DNA of 64,000 bases. Origin: Cololabis saira. Its lineage: Eukaryota; Chordata; Actinopteri; Beloniformes; Belonidae. Shown piece after piece: positions 51,380 to 62,201 of this stretch. The position numbers and the translations under genes are program-made. The number at the start of each line of letters is the position of its first letter. Position 1 is the first letter of the stretch. A model generated the notes under the pieces. It made no database searches and had not been told where the DNA came from. It was given only the letters and a program-made list of their open reading frames with translations. Where the stretch lies: contig NC_084592.1 in NCBI RefSeq assembly GCF_033807715.1, forward strand, positions 29,639,419-29,703,418, written 5' to 3'.

Positions 51380-53630
51380 GCCCTTAATAAAGATTCTTAA
51401 CACTTCTTAATAAAGAAAAAAAATCTTCAATAATTTCTTTTTTCTGCAAATGACTATTAATGAACCAAGTGAACTTGAATACATAAAAGTCAAAATTTCT
51501 TAAACTTACTTCTTCTCTTCTCTCACTCAGAGCTGCATGCTCACTTTAAAAGCAGTGATCATTGTTTCATCTGAATTTGATTTTACCATTACGACGGACA
51601 CAGAAAACACAAGTCAGACAGGCACACACAGTGTCCTACACCCATTCTCTTAAGAGCCAAAAGACACCCTTTTGACCAAGCACTGGCAGCGTGAACTTCA
51701 AAGAATAGGAGTGAAGTAAGATGAAAGGCAGTACTGATGCATTGTCCATACCCAGTTCAGTTAGATGGGTCTGACATCTGTACCATACTTGTTGCTGCAA
51801 TAAAACTTAACATTCAAAATAAGACTCTTTCCATCTAAAACCTAGAGAGAGAGAAAGGAAGAAATTGAGAGAAAGAGAGAGAGAACAGAAGATTGAAAAC
51901 ATTGTCCTTGTCCTTATTAAAACAGGAACTAGTGACAGAATACCTTCTGCCTGCAGTGCTCCAAGCTGTCTTTTAAATCGGTAAAAAAAACAAACAAAGC
52001 CACTAGTAACTTGTGAATAAAAACGTTCTTGTTGTTTGTAATCGACAGAAACTCTAAACCAACTTTGTTAAATGTGTTATTTTTCTAATCCTTGTGTTGG
52101 TTTAGTCACTGATCACTCATCTCCTCTCACATAATTTTATGGCATGTTTATTCAGAAAACCAGTTAATTCCAAGGGGTTCACTTACTTTCTTTCACTACA
52201 AGTGAGGAAAGAAGTTACTGCACAACATGCAGATTTTTTTTATTGTAAACTTCTTTTTTTTTTTTTACATTTTTTTATTATGACGAAGTTACCTAATATC
52301 CAAAGCCCACATTACACACTATAATTCTCACCTTTGTCATGGTGGCTCAACATCATTTTCTGTGAGAAATTCACAAAGTAATTAACCTCAAATTGCCATG
52401 CATAAGCACTTCCTAATCTTGCAATTAATCACTGTAATCAGCTTCCCTTCTTCGTTGATCCAGCCTTCTCTTTTTCCTTATTATACATATAAACTGTTTT
52501 TTTTTTAATGAACTCTCCTTAGATTTCCCCTATTTCAATAACTAACTAAATAAATGACGTAACTAACTAACTAGCTAGTCTTTTTGACAAACCAGGCTGG
52601 TAAAGAATATATCACCTTTCTTAAAAAACTTCCCTCTTTATATGCTTAAGATTTGGGACTGCGGGATTCAGCTTGGAACATGTAAGACTGTGGCAATGAC
52701 AGCCTGACATGTTTTCAGGGTTGAGCAGTTTCTTAACTTGCTCAGAGGATTCGGAATAATGAGAGCCAATGTCATGCTGGCTCCTGTCACAGTCATACTA
52801 ATGAGGGTTTTGAGCAATGCTGTATATAAATGGCAAATAATGCTCAAGAAAAAAAAGGACAACAAAGAAAGATGAAGTTATTTTAACAGAAAAAGTTATA
52901 TCCTGGACCCAGACAGCTTTTGGTATTCCAAGGTTAATGCATCTCCCCCGGGGTAGGACTTGTCCTGTTTGAAAGCCTCCTGGATGTGTGGTGATAATGG
53001 TGCCAGCCTTGGATGGATATTATACACAAGAAAATGGTTTCTTCAGAGCTTGTTTTGTGTTTTACCAATAATAGGCAGCTAATTTGTAGTGATGACATAA
53101 AAAATGCAATATAGCTTGGAAGATGATAGATTGTGCTTCATTGAGCAATATGCTACACAATTTCAGCCTGAAATATAACCTGCATTAATTACATTCAGAA
53201 ACCCATTGATGAAGCTAATAATTAATTAAACACACTCTGTTAGCTCACTTTGACAACCATTATGTATTACTACGATTCATTTCTCACTTGTAAGAAACAT
53301 TGAACATGGGAATTCACTGTTGCACCATCTGAAGGAGTTATCTTTTTTCACATTAATTAATACAAAAGATCATTGTTTCCTTAGATTTTATTCATGTTCA
53401 AATGCCTCAATGTCAATGCTCCATCACTGATCTTCAACCAAACATCCTCATTTAAAGTGTTCCTACCAAAACATCTGAAACGAGTGTTGCCAGAATTAAA
53501 ACCAGGCTTGGGATAATTCTGTTAGCGCCCTCAGTCATGTGACCTGCTGTATCTCAAACTCTGAGGAATTGAATCCTAATTATGGGCATATGACCATATA
53601 GCAATCGTCCAGAATGGCCCAAAGGGCAAT
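51380..53630. other. AT-rich intergenic DNA, nothing recognised
   Basis: It contains a GA-rich patch (51842-51890) and T runs only. Confidence 0.5.
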
Positions 53631-53631
53631 G

Positions 53632-54778
53632 TTTCTAGCATTTTGCTAACAAGCTAAAGTCGCAAAAGTCCCACGTCACACCAGCGGGTGTACAGCATGA
53701 CCCCGCTCTGATGTGGAAAAAAAAAATCCCCAAAAAATAAAACACGCCCGAAAAAACGAAGAAAAACTTGAAAATGAAGGCGATATAATAGTATCTAGAA
53801 AAGGTTTCCCTTTTCTTCTTCTTCTTCTTCTTCTTTTTCCGCACACTTTTTTCGTCTATTAATGCGGCCCGAACCGCAACGTGCACCCATGCATGGCATA
53901 CATTGTTAGATGCGTCTCCATCGTGCCTCGATGGGTGTTACTTTTCTCAGTCAAAAGTGTTATCGTGTCAACGCTAGATGCCAAAAAGCAAAAAAAAAAA
54001 AAGGCGAAAATTCAGACACTTATTGCTCGGCCGAACTTTATCGTAGAGACATCGTTCAAACTTTCCAACACTCGACCCGATTGGCACTAAAGGACTTTTT
54101 TAATTAATTTGGATGCTTGTTGCTAGGCAACGGTTTATAGTACAGACATCATTACAACATTGAAAAACCCGGGACGCGTAGTACTACAACATATTTTAAT
54201 CTCATCATGCTAGCTATTACGGTTTTTGAGATATTCAACTATGCTAATTTTGATGCTAATGGACCTTTGGACGCTTTGTTGCGCGGCAACGCGATATTGT
54301 AGAGACTTTGATCCAACGTTTAAAGACTCGGGTTGCTGTGGACTACAACATACTGAGGTCTCATTACGCTGTCATATACAGCTTTTGAGATATTGAAGCC
54401 AAATTGTCCCATTCTGTCCTATGGGGCTTGTTACCATGGCAACAAAAACCTATGTATTTCTATGGGGGAGCATGTGAATAAACCATCTGTTAATGCTGGC
54501 CGGACCGCAATGTGCACCCATGCATGGCATATATCGTTGGATGCGTCTCCATCGGGCCTTGATGGGCATTACTTTTCTCAGTCAAAAGTGTTACCGTGGC
54601 AACGCTAGATGTCAAAAAGCAAAAAAAAGGCAAAAATTCGTACGCTTATTGCTTGGCCGAACTTTATCGTAGAAAACATCGTTCAAATTTACAAACACTC
54701 GGCCTGATTGGCACTAAAGGACCATGCAACCTCATCATGCTAATTATTACTGTTTTTGCAATATTTAAGGGTTTTTTA
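53632..54778 (+). repeat. Modular dispersed repeat, copy D
   Basis: It starts TAGCATTTTGCTAACAAGCT and proceeds through a (TTC)n patch at 53812-53835, the CGTGCACCCATGCATGGCAT block (53878 and again near 54513) and three or four loosely repeated modules of about 150 bases, each with a palindromic GTTGCnnnGCAAC or GTTACCnnGGCAAC site. It has no ORF. Related in its inner blocks to copies A and B. Confidence 0.75.
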
Positions 54779-54779
54779 T

Positions 54780-57700
54780 TAATCCTTTAAAAAAAAAAAT
54801 GTTTTTATACATTTTTAAAATATCACATACTCGTTTTGATTGAATGACAAAAAAAGTCTTTTGCAAAAAATGCATATTAACAAATGAAATTAACTTAAAG
54901 AAAAACAATATATTGAAATGTCTTGGGCTCATGCTATTTGCAAAAACAACAAAGTGGTGCATATTACAGTGCATATGCTGTAAAGAGACAAAATTGTAAA
55001 AACAGATTACATGTTAAACATTAGCAAAGATTTCCCCCTTGTCTGTCAGTCTTGTTTTTTTACCATTTGTCATGAATATATCACTTAATATTTGAACATA
55101 AAAGTCTCATTTCCAGGTATCGTAGCTGTGTCTAATGTAGCCCATCCACATGGTGGCTTATGTTTCAGCTCAGAGCACAGCGTTTCTATGTAATTACCTG
55201 CACATGGTCACCTAAGAGGCCAGGGTCTGCCAGTCTTTGATCATAACTGATGGTGAATGGCATTTACCCCCTGGACAAAGTGAAATCTGTTTCTTTGCTC
55301 CTGTGAACAGATGGCCCCAGGATGGTGGAGGTTTTAGTTATTCAAAATTTCTTTCAGAGTATGTGGATGCCTGTTTTTTTTGTTTTGTTTAATTTCCTAT
55401 TATTTTCCAAAAAGAGAGCTGGATTAGAGATCATGAATATTTTCATATAATAATAATGTCCTGTCAAACACGGTGAAAGATACTGTCTACTTTAGTCTCT
55501 AAACACAAAGTGCCTGTCTCACTTAAAAACATAACCATTAACAGTGTGACTTGATATTCGATTTATTTTAATGATGTCAGTAAATTAAAGTTAACATACA
55601 ATCCGCTAAACCCAGCTAATTCATTTCTTTACTTCAAACTAAGGACGCCTCCTGGGTGGAAGGTGAGATGTCTTCAAGAACAAAAAAACAGGAAGTCCAG
55701 TTGCAAGTTTCAAGCATTTAATAGTTACCATGACCTGGATGTCTAAGAATCTGCACCAGCATAATTAATCCCTTTCCACCTCTCTTGTACCTATCTAAGG
55801 TTCATCTTGCACTCTCCATTTAAAAGTATAAAGGCATGTCAAGGCCAAGGTAGAGGAGAAGGAAGTATCCACTAAGAGGCATGTAATCCTGAATTGAGTA
55901 TTAAATACTTTTCCCCGGTGAAGATATGATCGAAAAACAAGAGGACGTGCCAGATGTGAAGAAGATAATTTTAGGAGGCAGAACAACTACTCAGGTTGCT
56001 TGCTCACTCAACGACTTTCAGTGTAGACAGATTGATATGTTTTCAGATGACTCGACTTGCTGTCTTGTAGTTGGGAGTCTTGAGTTAATTGGCTGTGGTG
56101 TTCACACTACGAGACTATCAGTGCCTATACAAAATTAGGTTCATTTCCACAAGCGGGTGGTTCTATTACTGGGAACCACCCGGCACAGAGGCTTTTAGGA
56201 ACCATTGTGGGTTAAAAAATGCTCCTGTAGTAGAAGAGGTACTCAGATTGGGTATTCTATGAACAGGAAATTACGTTCAACCCTCTCACATGAACATGAA
56301 TCACGTGAACACATCTCATTTGAACTATTTGGGCCATACACATTTTTCTCTCAGTACTTTTGATGAAGATAAAGATGACAAGAAACAAACATATCTCAAG
56401 GTGTCTCTTTATTTTGTTTTTAGTGGCAAACATGGATGCTTATTCTGAGTCTTTTGAGGCATCCTCCCTTGGTGCCGGCATCATTCTTTTTTGTCTCCTT
56501 TTATGCTGTTGGCCATTTGTGAACAGAAAAAAATTATCATTGTAATGCTACAGATGGAGACATACTGCCTGAAGGGAAGGAGTCAGCCCTGTTAGCTGTT
56601 CTCGTCTGGCAAGTTTACCGTGACAAACAGCTGCTTGTGGAAACCACTTATTGTGCGCTTTCAATGTAGAAAAATGAAATTCTCTGAAATTCTAGTATTT
56701 TAAGTAAATGATTGATGATTCACTACTAGAGTTTGGGACAGATTGGTGTGCAACCACTGACCCATCCTTGTTTGGACAAATTGAGTCTTTGATGACAGGT
56801 CCTTTAACACAACCCTCACTTGTCAATCAGATGTCAAAGGTTAACTATGATTAAAAAATATCCACAAAAGCAAAGGGCTACATGCAATTTGCTAGTCTGA
56901 CACATTCATTACTTTAACTTCTAAAAAACTGGCATTGCCTTGACTTCTGAGCTGAGGCACATAATCATTCTTATTTCAAGATATGTATTGTTGCACTAAA
57001 AACAGCAGGCAGCAGTTACTTTCCCCCATAGCCAGGGGCCACTACCAGGCTAACTAGTACTGTACATGGCTTGTATCTAGGAGGCCTACATTTTTTTCAA
57101 ATTGATTAATTTTACCTGGTCCTACATCAGGGCGCAGCCCTAACAAAGCTCAGGACACCCAACACCACAATAACTAGACAAGCATCGGTTCATTGAGGGT
57201 CCCACTGGTGCCCAATTGAGCTCCACCAGTCTTCGTTTCAGCTCGGGCAGTTCTCATTATAAATGTAGTTTTGATAGTGACATCAGATGTGAGGATGGAT
57301 TGACAGACTATCAGAATGAATGTAAGGTAATGCCAGTTAACTTGCATCCATGCTGAATTGCCTTGGATGGAAGCATCTAAAGAGGATTTTTTTTTAAATA
57401 TGCATTTAATTTGGCAAAAAAAAGGCCAAGTACAAAATATAAACATGATATAAAGAAAAACAACCACATACCTAGCAACAGGCTCCTGATGTGGAAATTC
57501 TAGAAAATCTGTAGTTTAGAATTTAGAAAAAGCAAAACAAAAAAGACTTCATGATAAATAATTGCTGTGGACCCATTGTTGAAATTTGAAAGGTAAGAAT
57601 AACCCCCATCAGTAACAGCCTATGTAACTTTACAATTTAAAACACATTTTAATCTACTATTAACATCCTCTCACAGTCCAGAAAATATCTACATGCAAGG

Positions 57701-58785
57701 TGTGCCTGGTGATTCTAAATTGATTGGAGGGTTGAGTGTGCATGGCCATTTGACACTGTTACCTCTCAGCAAAGGAAAGCTTTCACAGACTAAATTTCAC
57801 CAATTTCTCATGCAGTCAGGACTCCATTGCTGCTGGCTGTATCACAGATCAGACATATGACATGGATGGGTGTGTGCTGATACGAAACCCAGGTTCTCTG
57901 AGTGAAGACACTAATTTGTCTCGACATGACAGAGACCTGTTTTTAAAGCAAACACTAACTCTGCATATGACATTACTCTTATAGATGCGGATGTTACAAC
58001 ACCTGCAGTTTCACAGAAATCAGAACTTTTCAGCAGCAGCATTTCCGCAACTTACTGTCACAGGTGGATTTTTTGGACCCAAGTGCCATACAACAAAGAG
58101 TAAAGTCTATTGACTGAATTAGTAACAAAGTGTTTTCAGATGGAACCACAGTCCTTGGAAGACACGAGGAACAAACAGAAAACAGTACTGACTGGCAGGC
58201 TAGTGAATGCTCTGGAACAGGCACACTATTCCTGTCAGTGTCCGAAGAAATTGACAACTCCATGGATGGGGCTAGCTGGACTCGATGAGGCATAAGCAGT
58301 ATCCGAACCAGGTAGACCATCACTGGTATAAAGAGACAAATAAAGTCCAGATGGAACAGGCAGAAAGATTGTCGTGGACAGACAATCTTTCTGCCTGAGA
58401 GAGCAGATGAAAGACTTGTCATGGACGGTGACAAGAAGAAATGATCAGGGGCAATTGTGATGGTCGCAGACGCGCCCACACCACGGCAACCACCAACACA
58501 GTCTGCCTGTCGGTAACCCCTCCCCTTCACACTCATTCAGTTTGCTTTGTTTATTAGTTTAATTAAACATTTAAGTTTACTTTTGCACATTATTAGTATT
58601 ATTAGGATCTGCACACATCACAACATGAACATCAAACAAATAAACACATGACACATAGTTTTGATTTCATACGTCATATAGACTTTATTTTAAGCACATG
58701 GTCACGCATTTGCTAGTGCACACATTTGTGTTGACTATGGTTTGCTTTTGTTAATTATTTATGTTTGTTTATTTACCATGCCCGC
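54780..58785. other. Intergenic DNA without recognised genes
   Basis: No supported coding region. 58357-58397 is a perfect inverted repeat with 17-bp arms and a 7-base loop. A 61-codon frame ending at 56545 has two hydrophobic stretches but no other support. Confidence 0.5.
58357..58397. repeat. Perfect 17-bp inverted repeat
   Basis: CAGGCAGAAAGATTGTC (58357-58373) and its exact reverse complement (58381-58397) are separated by GTGGACA. Confidence 0.95.
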
Positions 58786-59329
58786 TGTGGGGGTCCTGAG
58801 TCTGGCCAACTCGGCATCTCAGTGAGGTGTGCGTCAGCGACTGGTGTCCGGGCGGAAACGGCAAAGGAGGGGCAGAAAGGTTCCTCCTGCTTAAGACCTG
58901 CTCGGCATGATCCATCTGCTCTCCAGTCGTGGGGGGGATTTAAGATTTTGTTGGGTTTTGTGAAGTTTAATCTAACTTAAATTAGTTTGTGTATATATGT
59001 AAATATTAGTTTGAATACGTTATTTCTGTAGAAATATTTAGTTTGTCTTTTCTACAAGTTTTGTTCCTTTTGTAAGCTTAATTGATTTCGTAATTATCCT
59101 GTAATTTATTTTGGTTTGCTCTGATTGTATATAAGGCAGTTTCTTTGGTTCATTCGGGGGAGGAAGAGAGGTTGAGTGTTTGGTTTTATGGCCTGTCTTT
59201 TGGGTTTTGGTAAACTTTAAAAGGCCCTAAATCGTATCTTTTTGAGATTTTGTGAAAGAAAAATAAATTTAACTATTTTTGATAAACCTTTTTGAGTCTG
59301 CATCCCTATGTCGACTGCTGGGTCCCTCA
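58786..59329 (+). repeat. 5' LTR
   Basis: It ends CTGCTGGGTCCCTCA. A TATA box (TATATAAG, 59128-59135) and AATAAA (59262-59267) lie in the order expected for promoter and poly(A) signal. The right end is supported by the 3' copy, the left end is approximate. Confidence 0.7.
59128..59135 (+). promoter_or_regulatory. LTR TATA box
   Basis: TATATAAG sits about 130 bases upstream of AATAAA inside the LTR and is preserved in the 3' LTR (about 61313-61320). Confidence 0.6.
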
Positions 59330-59463
59330 CTGCTGGGTGGCAGTGGTGGGATATAGCCAGTAAGGGGGCGCAGACTTGCATTTTTTTTCCCCTCAAATTT
59401 TTCTCTCCATTTTTTCATTGAGTTTTTTCCCCTTTCCATTTTGTGAGTGCAACCTCCTACGAG

Positions 59464-61002
59464 ATGCAGTGTGACGGCAGAGGACGTGGTGTCCATAGAG
59501 GAGGAGCAGGAGCAGGAGCGACAGGCTTTGAGGATAGCAGTGGCGAGGAAGAAGACAATGCCAGCAATCCAGGAGAGCCAACTCTCAAAGAACTGGCAGA
59601 CCTGCTACGCACACACATCGTGGCTCAGGAGGCACGGGAAGTTCAACGCACCCAAGAGTTGGTGGAGCAGGACCGGCGGTTTGAGGCCCTCCGACAACAA
59701 TTTGGCATGTTACGGCAAGACGTGGCAGAGCAACAGCCTCCAGCACCACTCGGGGGAGCCCGAGGTGGTCCAGCGCATGAGGTAGGCAATGACGACCCTG
59801 GGGGTGAAGCGGATCTAAACGAGCTGCCTCCACGTGGTCCCGTGCCAGGCCGCTACGCCGAGCCAAAGCTACAGAAGTTGTCCGACTCAGACGATGTGGA
59901 ACATTTTTTAATAACCTTTGAACGTGTGGCAGCTGCTTGCCAGTGGCCGAGAGGGGACTGGGCTCTGCACCTTGTTCCCTTGCTGACTGGGAAGGCCAGA
60001 GGTGCGTATGTCCATATGGATGGAGATGAAGCCCTCAACTACGACAGAGTTAAAGCAGCTATTCTCAGAAAATACAACATTAACCCTGAAACATACCGTC
60101 AGAGGTTCAGATCTCTTGATGTCGGGCCAGAAGAGAGCCCTAGGGAGCTCTATGTGAGATTAAAAGAAAATTACGTCAAATGGATTCAACCAAGAGGTAA
60201 AACTATTGCAGAAATTAACGAACTTCTTATTCTTGAGCAATATTTGCGTATGTTGTCCCCTGAGTTACAGGTCTGGGTCAAAGAACATAACCCAGAGTCG
60301 GCAGTTGAGGCTGCAGAGCTGGCTGACGTCTTCGTGGCGGCAAGGAGGAAAAATCAGCAGTGGACCTATAATGCCTGGAAGACCCCCAGAGAGCCACGTA
60401 AGCCTCAGAGCCAGCATACGCAACGGTACCCCCAGGGGTCTGGTAAGCCTTCCTTTCAGGAAACTTCTACCTCAGAGCAAAGGTCCTCTAGCAGAGTGCC
60501 TGTTTGTTATCAGTGTGGAGAAGAGGGCCATGTGAAGCCAAATTGTCCAAGGAGGGTGAAGAGTACTCAAGTGTGTCATGTTCCTAGACCACAGACGAAG
60601 AGAAATCGGACAGTCCAGCAGATGCCTCATATAATGAATGTGCAAGTGCATGGCACCGATCTTCAAGCGCTTATTGACTCTGGGAGTGACCAAACATTGG
60701 TGCATCCTAAATGTGTATCATACGATCTGGTTCAGAGTGCTAACTGTATTCCAGTACGTTGTGTGCATGGGGATGAGAAGCTAATACCAACTGCTGATGT
60801 CTATATTAAAGTACAGGACCAAACTTACCTCATGACTGTGGGTGTAGCAGATGACCTCCCGTTCCCCGTGGTACTGGGCCGAGACCTGCCAGTACTGCCG
60901 GACCTTTTGCAGCGGAAGCAGACGTGCAATGTTGCAACAACAAGGTCCCAAAACAAGAAGGGTGAGGAGTCTCCCCCATGGGTGAGTGTTTTGCCTTTTT
61001 AA
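59464..61002 (+). CDS. Gag-protease polyprotein, SCAN/Gmr1-like, stop before pol
   Basis: The 512-codon frame from ATG 59464 follows the LTR by 135 bases. In-frame codons upstream lack an ATG. Residues 1-45 are gly/acidic, about 40-90 form a coiled coil (LADLLRTHIVAQEAREVQRT), and about 205-295 match the SCAN-like capsid domain (PETYRQRFRSLDVG, LILEQYLRMLSPELQVWVKE). At about 347-361 lies a CCHC knuckle (CYQCGEEGHVKPNC), and at about 404-410 the aspartic protease site DSGSDQTLV, with VVLGRDLPVL near 470. TAA at 61000-61002 ends the frame. Homologous sequence continues in the same frame to 61284, so this stop may be one substitution from a sense codon. The SCAN domain of vertebrate transcription factors is thought to derive from such a gag. 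Confidence 0.85.
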   Translation: MQCDGRGRGVHRGGAGAGATGFEDSSGEEEDNASNPGEPTLKELADLLRTHIVAQEAREVQRTQELVEQDRRFEALRQQFGMLRQDVAEQQPPAPLGGARGGPAHEVGNDDPGGEADLNELPPRGPVPGRYAEPKLQKLSDSDDVEHFLITFERVAAACQWPRGDWALHLVPLLTGKARGAYVHMDGDEALNYDRVKAAILRKYNINPETYRQRFRSLDVGPEESPRELYVRLKENYVKWIQPRGKTIAEINELLILEQYLRMLSPELQVWVKEHNPESAVEAAELADVFVAARRKNQQWTYNAWKTPREPRKPQSQHTQRYPQGSGKPSFQETSTSEQRSSSRVPVCYQCGEEGHVKPNCPRRVKSTQVCHVPRPQTKRNRTVQQMPHIMNVQVHGTDLQALIDSGSDQTLVHPKCVSYDLVQSANCIPVRCVHGDEKLIPTADVYIKVQDQTYLMTVGVADDLPFPVVLGRDLPVLPDLLQRKQTCNVATTRSQNKKGEESPPWVSVLPF

Positions 61003-61284
61003 GATGCTGACTTGGAGAATGCACCCGGGAGATCTCGAAAGTCACGCAGCCATAAAAGACAAGATAAGTTCCAGTACACAGTCAACAATCAGTCTTCTGA
61101 ATCTCCCCTAACACCACCACTACAATTTAAACTTCCTGTAAATATCGTTGAGATGCAGAATGATGACCCAACCCTGGCAAGCTTGATGCAGAAAGCTAAG
61201 GAACAAGAGAAGAAGCTGAAGCCTGATCAGGATGCTGGAGAGTGGTATTTCCTGAAAGATGGCGTGCTCTATCGCCAGTGTGGG
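61003..61284 (+). pseudogene. Remnant of the gag-pol junction region
   Basis: In frame with the previous ORF it reads DADLENAPGRSRKSRSHKRQ, then PPLQFKLPVNIVEMQNDDPT, LASLMQKAKEQEKKL and GEWYFLKDGVLYRQCG, which in intact relatives precedes the integrase zinc-binding region. It stops at 61284, fused to LTR sequence. Confidence 0.75.
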
Positions 61285-61516
61285 TGTGATTTATTTTGGT
61301 TTGCTCTGATTGTATATAAGGCAGTTTCTTTGGTTCATTCGGGGGAGGAAGAGAGGTTGAGAGTGTTTGGTTTTATGTCCTGTCTTTTGGGTTTTGGTAA
61401 ACTTTAAAAGGCCCTAAATTGTATCTTTTTGAGATTTTGTGAAAGAAAAATAAATTGAACTATTTTTGATAAACCTTTTTGAGTCTGCATCCCTATGTCG
61501 ACTGCTGGGTCCCTCA
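61285..61516 (+). repeat. 3' LTR remnant
   Basis: It starts inside the LTR at TGTGATTTATTTTGG (equivalent to 59100) and ends GGGTCCCTCA. A two-base insertion and three or four substitutions separate it from the 5' LTR. Confidence 0.85.
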
Positions 61517-61519
61517 CAG

Positions 61520-62160
61520 CAATCCATAATCGAAACAAAGCCATCAATCTGATACTGAGTGCTGGACAGTAGTGCATGCTGCAAAGACAATCTGGCCCAG
61601 AGTGAAGACACAGTGCTGCTTAAATGATAGCTGGTTGATGAGCAGTGAGGAACTGCAGCTGGGACCAAACAGGTGTGGGACATGAAGCAGATGAGAAGGT
61701 GTGGCAAGGAAGTAAGTGAACTCACTCACCACAGCATGGGCCAACAGGGCAGAGTGTGACACTAATGGTCTATTACCAATAGACCATGGTTTGCTGTAAA
61801 CCCATGTACAGCAGTTAACTTACGTATCTGCTTCAGCTAGATCACCCGATATCTCTTTGCTTCTTGTTTTCATTCTTAATTTTCAGGATATTAATTTGTA
61901 AAAATGTGATGTATTTGACTAACTAGCATTAATTAAAAATGTCAGACAATTTTTGTGTACTTGTGGCCAGTGTTCTCAAATAAAAAGGTAACAAACTGGT
62001 GCCTCATACACAAAAATTGTTTCAGCCAGTTACTGTGCTTTTTACTCTTGACATTTTATTGTGGTTGTGTCCTTAAAATATTTCTCAGTGTACAGATAAA
62101 TGTTCTTTAATGATGTGAAAGTTGTTTAGAAACTGTTTAGTTGAATAAAATGTGAAATAC
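61520..62160. other. Non-coding stretch
   Basis: No gene or clear repeat. 61740-61790 contains a short inverted pair around TGGTCTATTACCAATAGACCA. Confidence 0.45.
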
Positions 62161-62201
62161 TTAAAATTGCAAGGCCAGGCAAGACGGGTTTATTTATATA
62201 C

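Larger units (their letters stand above)
58786..61516 (+). mobile_element. SCAN/Gmr1-like Ty3/gypsy element lacking pol
   Basis: The order is 5' LTR, leader, gag-protease ORF, about 280 bases of the following polyprotein, then directly the inner part of a 3' LTR. The shared LTR part (59100-59329 and 61285-61516) differs at only about five positions. Integrase, reverse transcriptase, RNase H and the first half of the 3' LTR are deleted. The 5' limit at 58786 (TGTGGGGGTCC) is a guess from the TG rule. Confidence 0.8.

Noticed and set aside
56360..56545. A 61-codon frame with two hydrophobic segments, resembling a membrane micropeptide
   Set aside because: The first in-frame ATG lacks a good context, no homologue is known to me, and a frame of this size is expected by chance in AT-rich DNA.
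58030..58536. A 168-codon minus-strand frame
   Set aside because: It crosses the 17-bp hairpin, has no recognisable domain and no splice or promoter support.
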